Part shown: positions 33,912 to 42,921 of the stretch, one piece after another
Numbering within the stretch: the stretch's first letter is position 1
Layout: each line of letters starts with the position of its first letter
Source: Clostridium sp. AN503
GTDB taxonomy: Bacteria; Bacillota; Clostridia; Lachnospirales; Lachnospiraceae
NCBI RefSeq assembly: GCF_040719375.1
Contig: NZ_JBFDTP010000002.1
Coordinates: forward strand, 62,001 to 126,000
Direction: 5' to 3'
Length of the DNA stretch: 64,000 bases
Made by a program: the position numbers and the translations under genes
The notes under the pieces: generated by a model
Seen by the model: the letters and a program-made list of their open reading frames with translations, nothing else
Told to the model about the DNA's origin: nothing
The model's database searches: none

Positions 33912-35012
33912 ATGAAAAAAACGATGGCAGTGATACTTGCATGTACCATGGCGGCAGCATTGACAGCATGCGGCGGATCGGGAAAGGCGGACACCACGGC
34001 GGTGCAGACCGCGGCGAAACCGGGGGCCGGTACTTCCGCAGAAGCCTCAGCGAAAGCGGGAGAAGCGGGAGGCACAGCGGAAACGGCTGCGGAAGGCGAA
34101 AGCTACACGTTTAAATTTGCGCTTCAGAATGGTGAGAATCATCCACTCTGCCAGGGAATCGCAAAATTCGGAGAAACCTTAGAGGAGAAGAGCGGCGGCA
34201 GGATCAAGCTGGAGCTGTTTTACAGCGGTTCCCTTGGGGACAAGGCGTCCACGGTCCAGGGGCTCCAGACCGGGACGATCGACGCAGCCATGCTGATGAG
34301 CGGTGTGATCGCCGACTACGGCAGTGAAAAACTGGGTGTATTTACACTGCCTTACCTGTTCGATTCCGTGGCCCATGCCAGGGCGTTCGAGAACAGTGAC
34401 GCGGGACGGGCGCTGTTGGATACGGTGCAGTCTTCAGGCAGCAAAATGGTGTGCATCGGGGCATACCAGGAATCTGCAAGAAATTATTTCTTTACGAAAA
34501 AAAGAGTAGAAAAACCGGAAGATATGAAAAATATGCTGATCCGGTGCCAGGAAGGCTCTATCTATTATGATTCGGTGGAGGCCATTGGGGCTGCTGCCGA
34601 GTCGGTGGCATTTTCGGAGCTGTACAGCGCGCTGCAGTCCGGCGTAGTGGACGGAGCGGAGCAGCCATTATCTGGATTTGTGAACAATGCGTTCCAGGAG
34701 GTTTCCAAATATTATGTGATGGACCAGCATGAGATCAGCCCCAACCTGATCCTGTTTTCAGAGGTGACCTGGAACCGGATGAGCGATGCGGACCGCCAGA
34801 TGATCCAGGAAGCGTTTGCAGAGTCAGTGCCGTATTTTGAGGGCCTGTCCGATTCCAAGGACAAAGAATATCTCCAGACCATCAAGGATTCCGGCACGGA
34901 GATCATCGATGTGAATATCACTGAATGGCAGGAGGCGTGCAGCAGCGTTTATGACAAATACGGCAGTAAATATGCGGATATCATAGAGCAGATCAAGAGC
35001 ACAAAATATTGA
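33912..35012 (+). CDS. TRAP transporter substrate-binding lipoprotein (DctP family)
   Basis: A 366-residue DctP-type binding protein. Signal MKKTMAVILACTMAAALTAC with lipobox LTAC and an Ala/Thr/Gly-rich linker to about residue 58. The domain begins YTFKFALQNGENHPLCQGIAKFGETLEEKSGG, the standard DctP opening. The R-x-carboxylate segment occurs near 205 (MLIRCQEGSIYYDSVEAIGA), with the arginine that in family members binds a carboxylate or other anion. First gene of the TRAP operon; a terminator-like hairpin separates it from the membrane subunits. Ligand unknown; the sulfatase downstream hints at a sulfated acidic compound. Confidence 0.92.
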   Translation: MKKTMAVILACTMAAALTACGGSGKADTTAVQTAAKPGAGTSAEASAKAGEAGGTAETAAEGESYTFKFALQNGENHPLCQGIAKFGETLEEKSGGRIKLELFYSGSLGDKASTVQGLQTGTIDAAMLMSGVIADYGSEKLGVFTLPYLFDSVAHARAFENSDAGRALLDTVQSSGSKMVCIGAYQESARNYFFTKKRVEKPEDMKNMLIRCQEGSIYYDSVEAIGAAAESVAFSELYSALQSGVVDGAEQPLSGFVNNAFQEVSKYYVMDQHEISPNLILFSEVTWNRMSDADRQMIQEAFAESVPYFEGLSDSKDKEYLQTIKDSGTEIIDVNITEWQEACSSVYDKYGSKYADIIEQIKSTKY

Positions 35013-35023
35013 TACAGCCGTGG

Positions 35024-35069
35024 AAAAAGGGGACTTTGTGGACCGCGAATCCGCAGGGGCCCCTTTTTT
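35024..35069 (+). terminator. terminator-like hairpin between binding protein and membrane genes
   Basis: AAAAGGGG (35025-35032) pairs with CCCCTTTT (35060-35067), with a GC-rich inner region, followed by T. It may lower read-through into the dctQ and dctM genes. Confidence 0.6.
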
Positions 35070-35137
35070 AAACCGGGCAAAAGCGGTTTATGGATTTATT
35101 CCAAATTGTGCCGCGGGGCGGCAGATGGGAGGGAATT

Positions 35138-35641
35138 ATGGAACAGATGAGTGGAAATGTTAAGGCGCGCCTGAGCCTTCTGGATAAGATCGCGGATGCA
35201 TTATCCGGATTTATGATCCTGGCGTGCATTGTGGTATTTGGTGTGATGGTATTTTCTGTATCATATGGAGTGTTGGGGCGCTATCTGCCCTTTGTCCGCA
35301 ATCCGCGGTGGACGCAGGAGCTGGCGATCCTCTGCATGGTCTGGCTGTGCTTTATGGGCGCAGGCTACGCGATCAAGGAAGGGCTGCATGTGCGGATGAC
35401 GGTGATCAGCTTTCTGGTCCCGAAGAAGGCGGCGTCCTTCCTGCATGGATGCGCATATGGGCTGCTTCTGGTGGTGAATCTCATGTGGGTCATCTATGGA
35501 GTACAGCTTCTGGATCTGACGAAGATGGCGAAAATGCCGGCCACCGGCTGGCCCATGAGCATCACCTACCTCTCTGTTGTGGTAGGGGGGATCTACGGGG
35601 CTGCCATGTCTGTATACCGGCTGATGAAAGGGGGATTTTAG
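35138..35641 (+). CDS. TRAP transporter small membrane subunit (DctQ)
   Basis: A 167-residue, four-helix DctQ protein. The start ATG 35138 follows GGGAGGG; an ATG at 35090 without a good ribosome site is less likely. The family pattern is clear: a first helix (LSGFMILACIVVFGVMVFSVSYGVLGRY), the PRWTQELAILCMVWLCFMGAGYAIKEGLHVRM block with the conserved W-T-x-E and G-A-x-A, and ATGWPMSITYLSVVVGG near the end. It forms the membrane complex with DctM, whose gene follows after 3 bases. Confidence 0.92.
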   Translation: MEQMSGNVKARLSLLDKIADALSGFMILACIVVFGVMVFSVSYGVLGRYLPFVRNPRWTQELAILCMVWLCFMGAGYAIKEGLHVRMTVISFLVPKKAASFLHGCAYGLLLVVNLMWVIYGVQLLDLTKMAKMPATGWPMSITYLSVVVGGIYGAAMSVYRLMKGGF

Positions 35642-35644
35642 TAA

Positions 35645-36937
35645 ATGGATACGACAGCGATCATCCTTCTTCTTGCATCATTTTTTATTATGATCATCCT
35701 TGGATTTCATATATCCTACGCGATGATGGCTTCCGCGGGTATCACGATCCTGTATCTGGGACTGTCTCCGACACAGATCATCAATACGATGGTGGACAGT
35801 GTAGATGGATTTACCTTCCTTGCAATCCCGTTTTTTATCCTGTCCGGCGATATTATGGCGCACGGCGGGATCTCAGACCGGCTGATCCTTTTAGCGGATG
35901 CGCTGGTGGGCTGGATGCGCGGCGGGCTGGCTATGGTAAATGTGATGGCGTCCATCTTTTTCGGGGGTATTTCCGGATCGGCAACGGCAGACACGGCCTC
36001 CCTGGGCGCGATCCTGATCCCCATGATGCACAAGCAGGGGTATGACAAAGAGTTTGCTACTGCGGTCACCATGACCAGCAGCGTGCAGGGCATGTTGATC
36101 CCGCCCAGCCACAACATGATCATCTACGCCATGGCGGCGGGCGGGATCTCCGTCAGCGCCCTGTTCATGGCAGGGATCGTGCCGGGCGTTCTCCTGGGGC
36201 TGGCTCTGATGGTGTTCAGCTATTACCTGTCGGTAAAACGGAATTATCCAAAGGGGACCCCGTTTTCTGTGAGACATCTTCTGACGGCGCTCAAAAAATC
36301 CATATGGGGCCTGGGGACGGTGCTCATTGTGGTGGTTGGCGTGGTTGCAGGGGTATTCACCGCCACCGAGAGTGCGGCGATTGCCTGTGTATATGCCCTG
36401 GTGGTATCCATGGTGGTTTACCGGGAGATGAGCTGGAGAGAGCTGCTGACGGTCTTAAAGAGCAGTATTAAGACATTGTCTACTGTACTGATCCTGATCT
36501 CTGCATCCGGGCCGTTCGGTTTCTGTATCACATACCTAAAGATACCGACTATGGTGGTCAATGGCCTGTTGGGCCTGACGGACAGTAAGTTTATCCTGCT
36601 GCTTTTGATCAACCTGATTATCCTGGTGCTGGGGACGATCCTGGGGATGGCGTCCATCATCGTGATCGTGACACCGATCCTGATGCCCGTACTTTTAAGC
36701 ATTGGTTTAAGTCCGATCCAGTTTGGTGCGATCCTGATCTTAAACTGCGGCATCGGCCTGATCACCCCGCCGGTGGGCGGCGTACTGTTTATCGGCAGCG
36801 GGATCTCCGGCGTGCCGATTGAGCGGCTGTTCCGCCATACACTGCCGCTGATCGCAGTGATGCTGGTGGTATTGCTGCTGATCACGTATATTCCGGCGTT
36901 TACGCTGGCGCTGCCGGGCGCACTGGGACTTTTGTAA
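35645..36937 (+). CDS. TRAP transporter large permease (DctM)
   Basis: A 430-residue permease with 11-12 hydrophobic helices. Recognisable DctM segments: LAIPFFILSGDIMAHGGISDRL near residue 60, FFGGISGSATADTASLGAILIPMM near 105, SSVQGMLIPPSHNMIIYA near 145, and NCGIGLITPPVGGVLF near 368. It carries out sodium- or proton-driven uptake of the ligand delivered by the DctP protein. Two short in-frame minicistrons lie between it and the sulfatase. Confidence 0.95.
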   Translation: MDTTAIILLLASFFIMIILGFHISYAMMASAGITILYLGLSPTQIINTMVDSVDGFTFLAIPFFILSGDIMAHGGISDRLILLADALVGWMRGGLAMVNVMASIFFGGISGSATADTASLGAILIPMMHKQGYDKEFATAVTMTSSVQGMLIPPSHNMIIYAMAAGGISVSALFMAGIVPGVLLGLALMVFSYYLSVKRNYPKGTPFSVRHLLTALKKSIWGLGTVLIVVVGVVAGVFTATESAAIACVYALVVSMVVYREMSWRELLTVLKSSIKTLSTVLILISASGPFGFCITYLKIPTMVVNGLLGLTDSKFILLLLINLIILVLGTILGMASIIVIVTPILMPVLLSIGLSPIQFGAILILNCGIGLITPPVGGVLFIGSGISGVPIERLFRHTLPLIAVMLVVLLLITYIPAFTLALPGALGLL

Positions 36938-36938
36938 A

Positions 36939-36986
36939 ATGAGAGAAAAACGACCAGGAGAAAATGATCAGGAGGAAATGACATGA
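36939..36986 (+). other. possible coupling minicistrons between dctM and the sulfatase gene
   Basis: A 15-codon frame (ATG 36939) begins one base after the dctM stop codon and ends in TGA at 36984-36986, overlapping the sulfatase ATG as ATGA. A nested 5-codon frame, MIRRK (36964-36981), carries the sulfatase's AGGAGG as two Arg codons and has its own CAGGAG ahead. Either could couple translation of the sulfatase to dctM, or both may be chance. Confidence 0.3.
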
Positions 36987-38449
36987 GCGACAGGAAAAAT
37001 GACAGAAAAAATGTTCTGATGATCTGTACAGATCACTGGTCCGCGTCCCTGATGGGATGTGCGGGCCGCAGCGATATCATGACGCCGACCCTGGATTATC
37101 TGGCGGAAAACGGCGTGCGGTTTGAGAACTGCTACAGCGAGTGCCCGGTCTGCATCCCCGCAAGGCGCACGCTGATGACGGGGCTTTCGCCCAGAAGCCA
37201 TGGGGACCGGGTCTACTCGGACCGCATGGAAATGCCCCCGGTGACCACGCTTGCGGAGGCATTCCGGGATCATGGCTATCAAACCATGGCCGTGGGAAAG
37301 CTGCATGTGTATCCACAGCGCAGCCGTATCGGCTTTGAGGATGTTATCCTGGCGGAAGAAGGGCGGTATGAGCTGGGGGCGGTTGACGACTACCAGATCT
37401 GGCTGGGGGAGCACGGCTATCTGGGACAGGAATTTATGCATGGTATGGGAAACAACACTTACTATACCAGGACCTGGCATCTGGATGAACAGGCGCACCC
37501 GACCAACTGGGTGACCATGGAGATGATACACCAGATCAAACGGAAAGACCCGACCAAGCCGTTTTTCTTTTACTGTTCCTATCAGTTCCCGCATCCGCCG
37601 CTGGTCCCGCTTAAGACCTTCTGGGATATGTATGACGACTCAGAGATCGATCCGCCCGCAGGACAGGACTGGATCGACGACAGCTATATCTTCAAGGCTT
37701 TGTGTGAGCAGGCGCGGATCTATACTGACAAGGAGAAACGCCGCGCCAGAAGAGCATTTTTTGCCCAGTGCACCCACATTGACTACCAGATCCGGCTGCT
37801 GATCGGCACCCTGCGGGAAAGCAATCTGCTGGATGACACGATCCTGGTATTCACCAGTGACCACGGGGACATGCTGTTTGACCATGAGATGGTGGCAAAG
37901 CGGTGTTTCTATGAGGAAGCTGCCTGCGTGCCGCTGATCCTTTCCGGGAAACCTCTTCTGCCCTGGCGGGGGACGGTGGAGAAGAAGCTGGCTCAGCTTG
38001 GGGATATCATGCCGACGTTGCTGGACCTCTGTGGGCTTCCGATCCCGGATACCGTCGAGGGGATCCCGCTGTTGTCGGAGAGGACTCACCCCTATCTGTA
38101 CGGGGAGGTCAGCGAAGGCGACAAGGCCACCCGCATGATCCGGTGGGACAGGTATAAACTGATCTATTATCCCTGCGGAAATGTACTCCAGTTATTTGAT
38201 CTGGAGAAAGACCCGGCGGAGACCCATAATTGTGCGGGGGAAGCAAAGTACGCTCAGACGCTTGAAACGATGGAGCGGTATTTGGTCGAATCCCTTTATG
38301 GTAAAGATCTGGAATGGGTTTTGGAAGGCAGGCTCGTGGGTTTTGAACCGGGGACGTACACAGTCAAAGCGGACTATGGCCTTTATAATCAGAGGGGCTA
38401 TCACTGGCCGACTCCGGCGGGATATTCAAATCAGGGGAAGAATGCATGA
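36983..38449 (+). CDS. cytoplasmic type I sulfatase (Cys-type)
   Basis: A 488-residue alkaline-phosphatase-fold sulfatase. The metal site opens with VLMICTDHWSASLMG, and the catalytic motif is C57-I-P-A-R61 followed by RTLMTG, the CxPxR form needing conversion of Cys to formylglycine by an anaerobic sulfatase-maturing enzyme, which is not encoded nearby. VFTSDHGDML near residue 290 supplies further metal ligands. There is no signal peptide, so it acts inside the cell. It follows the TRAP permease, which suggests that a small sulfated or sulfonated anion is imported and then hydrolysed. The fold also includes phosphonate and phosphate ester hydrolases. Confidence 0.88.
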   Translation: MSDRKNDRKNVLMICTDHWSASLMGCAGRSDIMTPTLDYLAENGVRFENCYSECPVCIPARRTLMTGLSPRSHGDRVYSDRMEMPPVTTLAEAFRDHGYQTMAVGKLHVYPQRSRIGFEDVILAEEGRYELGAVDDYQIWLGEHGYLGQEFMHGMGNNTYYTRTWHLDEQAHPTNWVTMEMIHQIKRKDPTKPFFFYCSYQFPHPPLVPLKTFWDMYDDSEIDPPAGQDWIDDSYIFKALCEQARIYTDKEKRRARRAFFAQCTHIDYQIRLLIGTLRESNLLDDTILVFTSDHGDMLFDHEMVAKRCFYEEAACVPLILSGKPLLPWRGTVEKKLAQLGDIMPTLLDLCGLPIPDTVEGIPLLSERTHPYLYGEVSEGDKATRMIRWDRYKLIYYPCGNVLQLFDLEKDPAETHNCAGEAKYAQTLETMERYLVESLYGKDLEWVLEGRLVGFEPGTYTVKADYGLYNQRGYHWPTPAGYSNQGKNA

Positions 38450-38502
38450 GGCTTTCGGGTAATAACAAAACACCGGGCAGGAAATAAAGGGGATCGAAAT
38501 AT

Positions 38503-38530
38503 GAGGGAGATGCGTCACAGCATCTCCCTC
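38503..38530. terminator. perfect hairpin between convergent sulfatase and LysR genes
   Basis: GAGGGAGATGC (38503-38513) and GCATCTCCCTC (38520-38530) form an 11-bp stem around 6 bases that include the LysR stop codon. No T-run is present on either strand, so it may act as a two-way barrier or RNA end protector. Confidence 0.55.
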
Positions 38531-39435
38531 TGGAATATCCCTTTCGCCAGCTCGATCAGATCCCGTTCCGGCTGCCCAAGGTAAGCGTTCTTTCGTGTCC
38601 AGACCTGCACATCCCAGGTGACCGGCTCTGCGCCTATGGAAAACAGTTCCATAGGCTGTTCACACCGGGTCAGACGGGTGGTCAGGTATGGGATGATCGT
38701 GACGCCCATACCGGTGGAGGCCATCCAGTAGCTGGTGATATTGCTGGAGAACTCCATCTTCACCGGCGGCTTGATCCGGTGCGCCCGGAACAGGGCGTTG
38801 ATGGCATAGCGGCTGCGGTGTTCCTGGAACAGCAGGAAAAACGGCATGTCTTTACATTTCTTAAGATCAATGGAACCGGGATGTCCGGGGACCCGCTGCT
38901 TAGGCGTAACGTATCCTTCCCTTGCGGCAAATATCAGCTCTTCTGAATAGATCTTCCGGGTCTCGATGCCGGGGAAGGATTCGCTCTTATAGACAGGCAG
39001 CAGTACCAGGTCGATCTTGCCTGCCCGCAGCGCCTCGGTCAGTTGGTAGCCGCTCTCTGTAACCACCTCCACCTCGATTCCGGGGTATTGCCTTGCGAAA
39101 TCCGGCAGCAGCCGGGGGATCGTGTAGGAAGCCCGGTCCCTGGAGGTGCCGATGCGCAGCTTGCCTGTCATGTGGTGGGTGATGTCCCGAAACACCTTCA
39201 TGAGCTGTTCATTTTCCAAAAGGATCCGCCGGGCGGTCTCCACATAATGCTGCCCTGCAAGGGTCAGCGTGATGGGGGAAGTGGAACGGTCAAACAGCAC
39301 GATGCCAAGCTCCTGCTCGGCCTTCTGGATATAATGGCTTAAGGCGGACTGGGAGATGAACAGGGCGTCCGCGGCCTTTGTGATATTTTGGTATTCTGCT
39401 ACGGTGGTGATATATTGTAACTGGCGAAAGTCCAT
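38515..39435 (-). CDS. LysR-family transcriptional regulator
   Basis: A 306-residue LysR regulator. The N-terminal winged helix-turn-helix reads MDFRQLQYITTVAEYQNITKAADALFISQSALSHYIQKAEQELG (in part; helix-turn-helix at about 17-36), and the effector domain begins near residue 90 (KLRIGTSRDRASYTIPRLLPDF). It is divergent from the aconitase gene and shares a regulatory region with a 22-bp dyad, so it likely controls acn-idh, as the LysR protein CcpC does with aconitase in Bacillus in response to citrate. Ribosome site GGGAGG precedes the ATG. The effector here is inferred, not shown. Confidence 0.9.
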   Translation of the reverse strand: MDFRQLQYITTVAEYQNITKAADALFISQSALSHYIQKAEQELGIVLFDRSTSPITLTLAGQHYVETARRILLENEQLMKVFRDITHHMTGKLRIGTSRDRASYTIPRLLPDFARQYPGIEVEVVTESGYQLTEALRAGKIDLVLLPVYKSESFPGIETRKIYSEELIFAAREGYVTPKQRVPGHPGSIDLKKCKDMPFFLLFQEHRSRYAINALFRAHRIKPPVKMEFSSNITSYWMASTGMGVTIIPYLTTRLTRCEQPMELFSIGAEPVTWDVQVWTRKNAYLGQPERDLIELAKGIFQREML

Positions 39436-39465
39436 CCTGTTCCTCCCAATTGATCCGTTTCTTTC

Positions 39466-39494
39466 AGTATACTCTCTTTATCCTGTAAATTCAA
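39466..39494 (-). promoter_or_regulatory. promoter of the LysR-type gene
   Basis: On the reverse strand, TTGAAT (39494-39489), 17 bp, TATACT (39471-39466). Confidence 0.65.
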
Positions 39495-39499
39495 CTTAT

Positions 39500-39521
39500 A
39501 CCATGAGAAAAAACTCATGGT
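39500..39521. promoter_or_regulatory. LysR-type dyad between divergent promoters
   Basis: ACCATGAG, six A, CTCATGGT: a perfect 8-bp inverted repeat directly upstream of the LysR gene's -35 and 20 bases upstream of the acn -35, the usual place for a LysR recognition site. Confidence 0.7.
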
Positions 39522-39541
39522 AATTCAGAATATAATGACAT

Positions 39542-39570
39542 TTTACAACTGGAAAGTGTCTTGTTATAAT
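39542..39570 (+). promoter_or_regulatory. promoter of acn-idh
   Basis: TTTACA (39542-39547), 17 bp, TATAAT (39565-39570), with TG one base before the -10 (extended form). A second TATAAT at 39531-39536 has no fitting -35. Confidence 0.8.
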
Positions 39571-39616
39571 AAAATTATCAAAAAGGTAATCCGTTATTAA
39601 AAAGGAGAAGAAGAGT

Positions 39617-41587
39617 ATGGCGCAGAATCTGACAAGGAAAATCCTGGCGGCGCATTTAGCGAAGCCGTCGGAGATGAAACCGGGGGAAGAGATCTTCCTG
39701 AAAGTGGACCAGACACTGACGCATGACATCAATGCGGTCATGACGTATCTGGCATTTGAGGCGGTTGGGCTGGACCGGATCCGGACGGAATGCAGCGTGA
39801 GCTATCTGGACCACAATCTGTTGTATCTGGACAACAAGACGCCGGACGATCACATTTATCTGCAGTCGGTGGCAAAGCGTTATGGGGTGCATGTTTCCAA
39901 GCAGGGCAACGGGATCTGCCATGCAGTGCAGGTGGCGAGGTTTGGTGCGCCTGGCAAGCTCAGTATGGGCGGCGACAGCCACACGCCCCACGGCGGTTCC
40001 ATCGGCATGATGTGTATCGGAGTGGGCGGTATGGACGTGGCGACTGCCATGACCGGCGTGCCCATGCGGCTTAAGATGCCGCAGGTGATCCGGGTGAATC
40101 TGACTGGAAGCTTAAAGCCTGGCTGCAATGCGAAGGAGGTCATCCTGGAGATGCTCCGCCGCGTCACGATCAAAGGCGGACTTGGCAAGGTCTTTGAGTA
40201 CGTGGGACCGGCGGTGAAGGATTTAGAGGTTTCCGCCCGCGCGACGATCGCCAACATGGGGGCGGAGATGGGGGCTACCACATCTATTTTCCCGGCAGAT
40301 GAGCAGGTGCGTAAGTTTATGAAGGCCCAGGGACGGGAGGATGAGTATATCGAGCTTCTGCCGGATGAGGGCTGTGAGTACGACGGTGAGATGGAGATCA
40401 ACTTAAGCGAGCTGGAGCCGCTGATCGCATGCCCGCACCAGCCGGACAACGTGATCCCGCTGCGGGAAGTGGAGAAAAAGAAGGTGCAGCAGGTATTTAT
40501 CGGAAGCTGTACCAACGCAAGCTATACGGATATCGCAAAGGCGGCGCTGGTGCTGCAGGGACGCCATGTGCATGAGGATGTGAGCTGTACCTGTGCGATC
40601 GCATCAAAGCAGATCTACAAGCAGCTCATGCATGACGGATACATCGATATGCTGCTGGATGCGGGAGTGCGCCTCTTGGAGCTGGCCTGCGGCCCCTGCT
40701 GCGCCATCGGGCAGTCCCCTGCCACCAAGGGCGTGGCGGTGCGCACCACCAACCGGAACTTTAAGGGACGGGCAGGCAATCCGACGGCGGAGATCTACCT
40801 GGTAAGCCCGGAGAGCGCGGCGGCAACCGCAGTTGTGGGGACCTTTGCCAGCGCGGAGGATATCCTGGGGGCGGACGTGGTGAAGCTTTCAGAGGTTCAG
40901 GAGCCGGAAGCATATCCGGTGGACGATTCCATGATCATCCGCCCGCTGCCCTTAGAGGAGGCACAGAAGGTAGAGATCGTGCGCGGACCCAACATCCAGC
41001 CGCTCCCGGTGCCGGATGCGCCGGAACAGAATCTGTCTGCGCAGATCAGTTTAAAGACTGTGGACAATATCACCACCGACGATATTACCCCGGCCAGCGC
41101 AGAGTTTTCCAGTATGCGCTCCAATATCCCGTTAATGTCCCAGTATTGCTACCATCGTTATGATTCCGGCTTTGCGGCCAGGGCCAAAGAGATGGGAAAG
41201 AGCATTATCATCGGCGGAGAGAATTATGGACAGGGATCTTCCAGAGAACATGCGGCGATCAATCCGATGTACCTGGGCGTAAAGGCGGTGATCGCGAAAA
41301 GTATTGCAAGGATCCACAAGGGGAATCTGGTCAACCATGGGATCATTCCGATGATCTTTGCGGATCCGGCGGATTATGATAAGGTGGATCTCTATGACGA
41401 GCTGGAGATTGAGAACCTGCGTGACCAGATGCGGACACGGAAGATCACAGTGAAGGACAAGACAAAGGACATTGCTTTTAAGGTGAAGCTGGAATTATCT
41501 GACAGTGAGCTTGAGGTCATCTTGTGTGGCGGACAGCTACGATATCTGAAAAAAGAGCTGGAAGAAATGGATGAACATGTACAGTGA
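39617..41587 (+). CDS. acn: aconitate hydratase (aconitase family, 656 residues)
   Basis: An iron-sulfur hydro-lyase interconverting citrate and isocitrate. The length and motifs fit the LeuC/mitochondrial-like aconitase branch common in Clostridia: DHNLLYLDNKTPDDHIYL, GGDSHTPHGGSIGMM, then the three cluster cysteines in IGSCTNASY (near residue 297) and CGPCCAIGQSP (near 358 and 361), and the swivel domain with ENYGQGSSREHAAI near 535. Ribosome site AAAGGAG. The next gene, isocitrate dehydrogenase, continues the path to 2-oxoglutarate; no citrate synthase gene is in the window. The LysR gene upstream probably regulates both. Confidence 0.93.
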   Translation: MAQNLTRKILAAHLAKPSEMKPGEEIFLKVDQTLTHDINAVMTYLAFEAVGLDRIRTECSVSYLDHNLLYLDNKTPDDHIYLQSVAKRYGVHVSKQGNGICHAVQVARFGAPGKLSMGGDSHTPHGGSIGMMCIGVGGMDVATAMTGVPMRLKMPQVIRVNLTGSLKPGCNAKEVILEMLRRVTIKGGLGKVFEYVGPAVKDLEVSARATIANMGAEMGATTSIFPADEQVRKFMKAQGREDEYIELLPDEGCEYDGEMEINLSELEPLIACPHQPDNVIPLREVEKKKVQQVFIGSCTNASYTDIAKAALVLQGRHVHEDVSCTCAIASKQIYKQLMHDGYIDMLLDAGVRLLELACGPCCAIGQSPATKGVAVRTTNRNFKGRAGNPTAEIYLVSPESAAATAVVGTFASAEDILGADVVKLSEVQEPEAYPVDDSMIIRPLPLEEAQKVEIVRGPNIQPLPVPDAPEQNLSAQISLKTVDNITTDDITPASAEFSSMRSNIPLMSQYCYHRYDSGFAARAKEMGKSIIIGGENYGQGSSREHAAINPMYLGVKAVIAKSIARIHKGNLVNHGIIPMIFADPADYDKVDLYDELEIENLRDQMRTRKITVKDKTKDIAFKVKLELSDSELEVILCGGQLRYLKKELEEMDEHVQ

Positions 41588-41654
41588 TGGCGGATGAAGG
41601 CCAATGTGCGGGTGTGCAAACGAGTGAATGAAACAGAAAGACGAGGGAAATGTC

Positions 41655-42860
41655 ATGGGCGAGATGAATGAGAGCAGCAAGATGAATGAGATCAATATGG
41701 ATCATGAGATCGCAGCTGCGCAGGAGAAATTTGCAGAGCTGATCAGATCGGAGTTTGAGCGTATCGAGCGGATGAAACAGGATAAGGAAGTAAAAGATTT
41801 TTCTAAACTGGATAAGATTGTTGTGGGCGTACTGCCAGGCGATGGGATCGGGCCGATCATCATGAAGCAGGCGCTCCGGGTACTGGAAGTCCTGATGAAG
41901 GAAGAACTGGCATCCGGCAAGCTGGTGATCCGCCAGATCGAAGGGATGACCATAGAGAACCGGGCGGCGAAGCTTCAGTCTCTGCCGGATGAGGTGCTGG
42001 CGGAGGTGAAGGAATGTGATGTGATCCTTAAGGGGCCGATGGTGACCCCGAGAGCCGGTGAGCCATGGCCGAACCTCTTAAGCGCCAACAGCCTGCTGCG
42101 CCGCAGCCTGGAGCTGTTTGCAGCGGTCCGTCCGATCCGGATCCCGGACAAGAACATTGACTGGACGTTCTTCAGGGAAAATATTGAGGGCGAATATATC
42201 TGGGGCAACAAGGGCATCCAGGTAAATGAAGACCTGGCGGTGGATTTTAAGGTGCAGACCGCGCAGGGAAGCGAGCGGATCGCCCGGGCCGCGTTTGATT
42301 TTGCCAAAAAGAACGGCAAGAAGAATGTGACCATCGTCACCAAGGCCAACATTGTGAAGCTGGCTGACGGCAATTTCATCAAGGCAGTGCGCAAGGTGGG
42401 CGAGGAGTATCCGGAGATTGAGATCCAGGAACGCCTGGTGGACGCCATGTGCGCGAAGATGCTGGATCCGGAGTTCAACAAGGGGATCGAGGTCATCGTG
42501 CTTCCGAACCTGTACGGCGATATCGTGACAGATGTGGCAGCAGAGCATCAGGGCGGTCTGGGGACCGCGTCCTCCTCCAACATTGGCAATAAATATGCCA
42601 TGTTTGAGGCGATCCATGGCACCGCGCCTTACCTGATCTCCCATGGCAGAGGCGATTATGCGGACCCCAGCAGCCTGATCCGGGCCGTCGGCATGATGCT
42701 GGCCCATATCGGATACGCGGACCGGAAGGAACTCCTGGAGAAGGCGCTGGATATCTGCACGGTCACGGAGCGGAAGGTCGTACTGACTACCTTTGTGGAG
42801 GATGCCAGCGCGGCGGAGTATACGGATTACCTGATCGGGACGATCGAGAAGATCAGATAG
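41655..42860 (+). CDS. NAD(P)-dependent isocitrate dehydrogenase family protein
   Basis: A 401-residue member of the isocitrate/isopropylmalate dehydrogenase family. The start ATG 41655 follows GAGGG by 7 bases; ATG 41628 is an alternative giving nine more residues. The core begins DKIVVGVLPGDGIGPIIMKQALRVLE. SANSLLRRSLELFAAVRPIRIP covers the substrate-binding Arg cluster, with FFRENIEGEYIW, VTIVTKANIVKLADG (catalytic Lys) and NLYGDIVTD (metal Asp). Following aconitase, it most likely oxidises isocitrate to 2-oxoglutarate for glutamate synthesis. The unusual hydrophilic N-terminal extension of about 45 residues is Lys/Glu-rich. Confidence 0.88.
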   Translation: MGEMNESSKMNEINMDHEIAAAQEKFAELIRSEFERIERMKQDKEVKDFSKLDKIVVGVLPGDGIGPIIMKQALRVLEVLMKEELASGKLVIRQIEGMTIENRAAKLQSLPDEVLAEVKECDVILKGPMVTPRAGEPWPNLLSANSLLRRSLELFAAVRPIRIPDKNIDWTFFRENIEGEYIWGNKGIQVNEDLAVDFKVQTAQGSERIARAAFDFAKKNGKKNVTIVTKANIVKLADGNFIKAVRKVGEEYPEIEIQERLVDAMCAKMLDPEFNKGIEVIVLPNLYGDIVTDVAAEHQGGLGTASSSNIGNKYAMFEAIHGTAPYLISHGRGDYADPSSLIRAVGMMLAHIGYADRKELLEKALDICTVTERKVVLTTFVEDASAAEYTDYLIGTIEKIR

Positions 42861-42921
42861 ACCGGGTTTGTGTCGCCAGCTTCAAATACACTTAATGATG
42901 TGTGTCGCAAAATATTGTATG

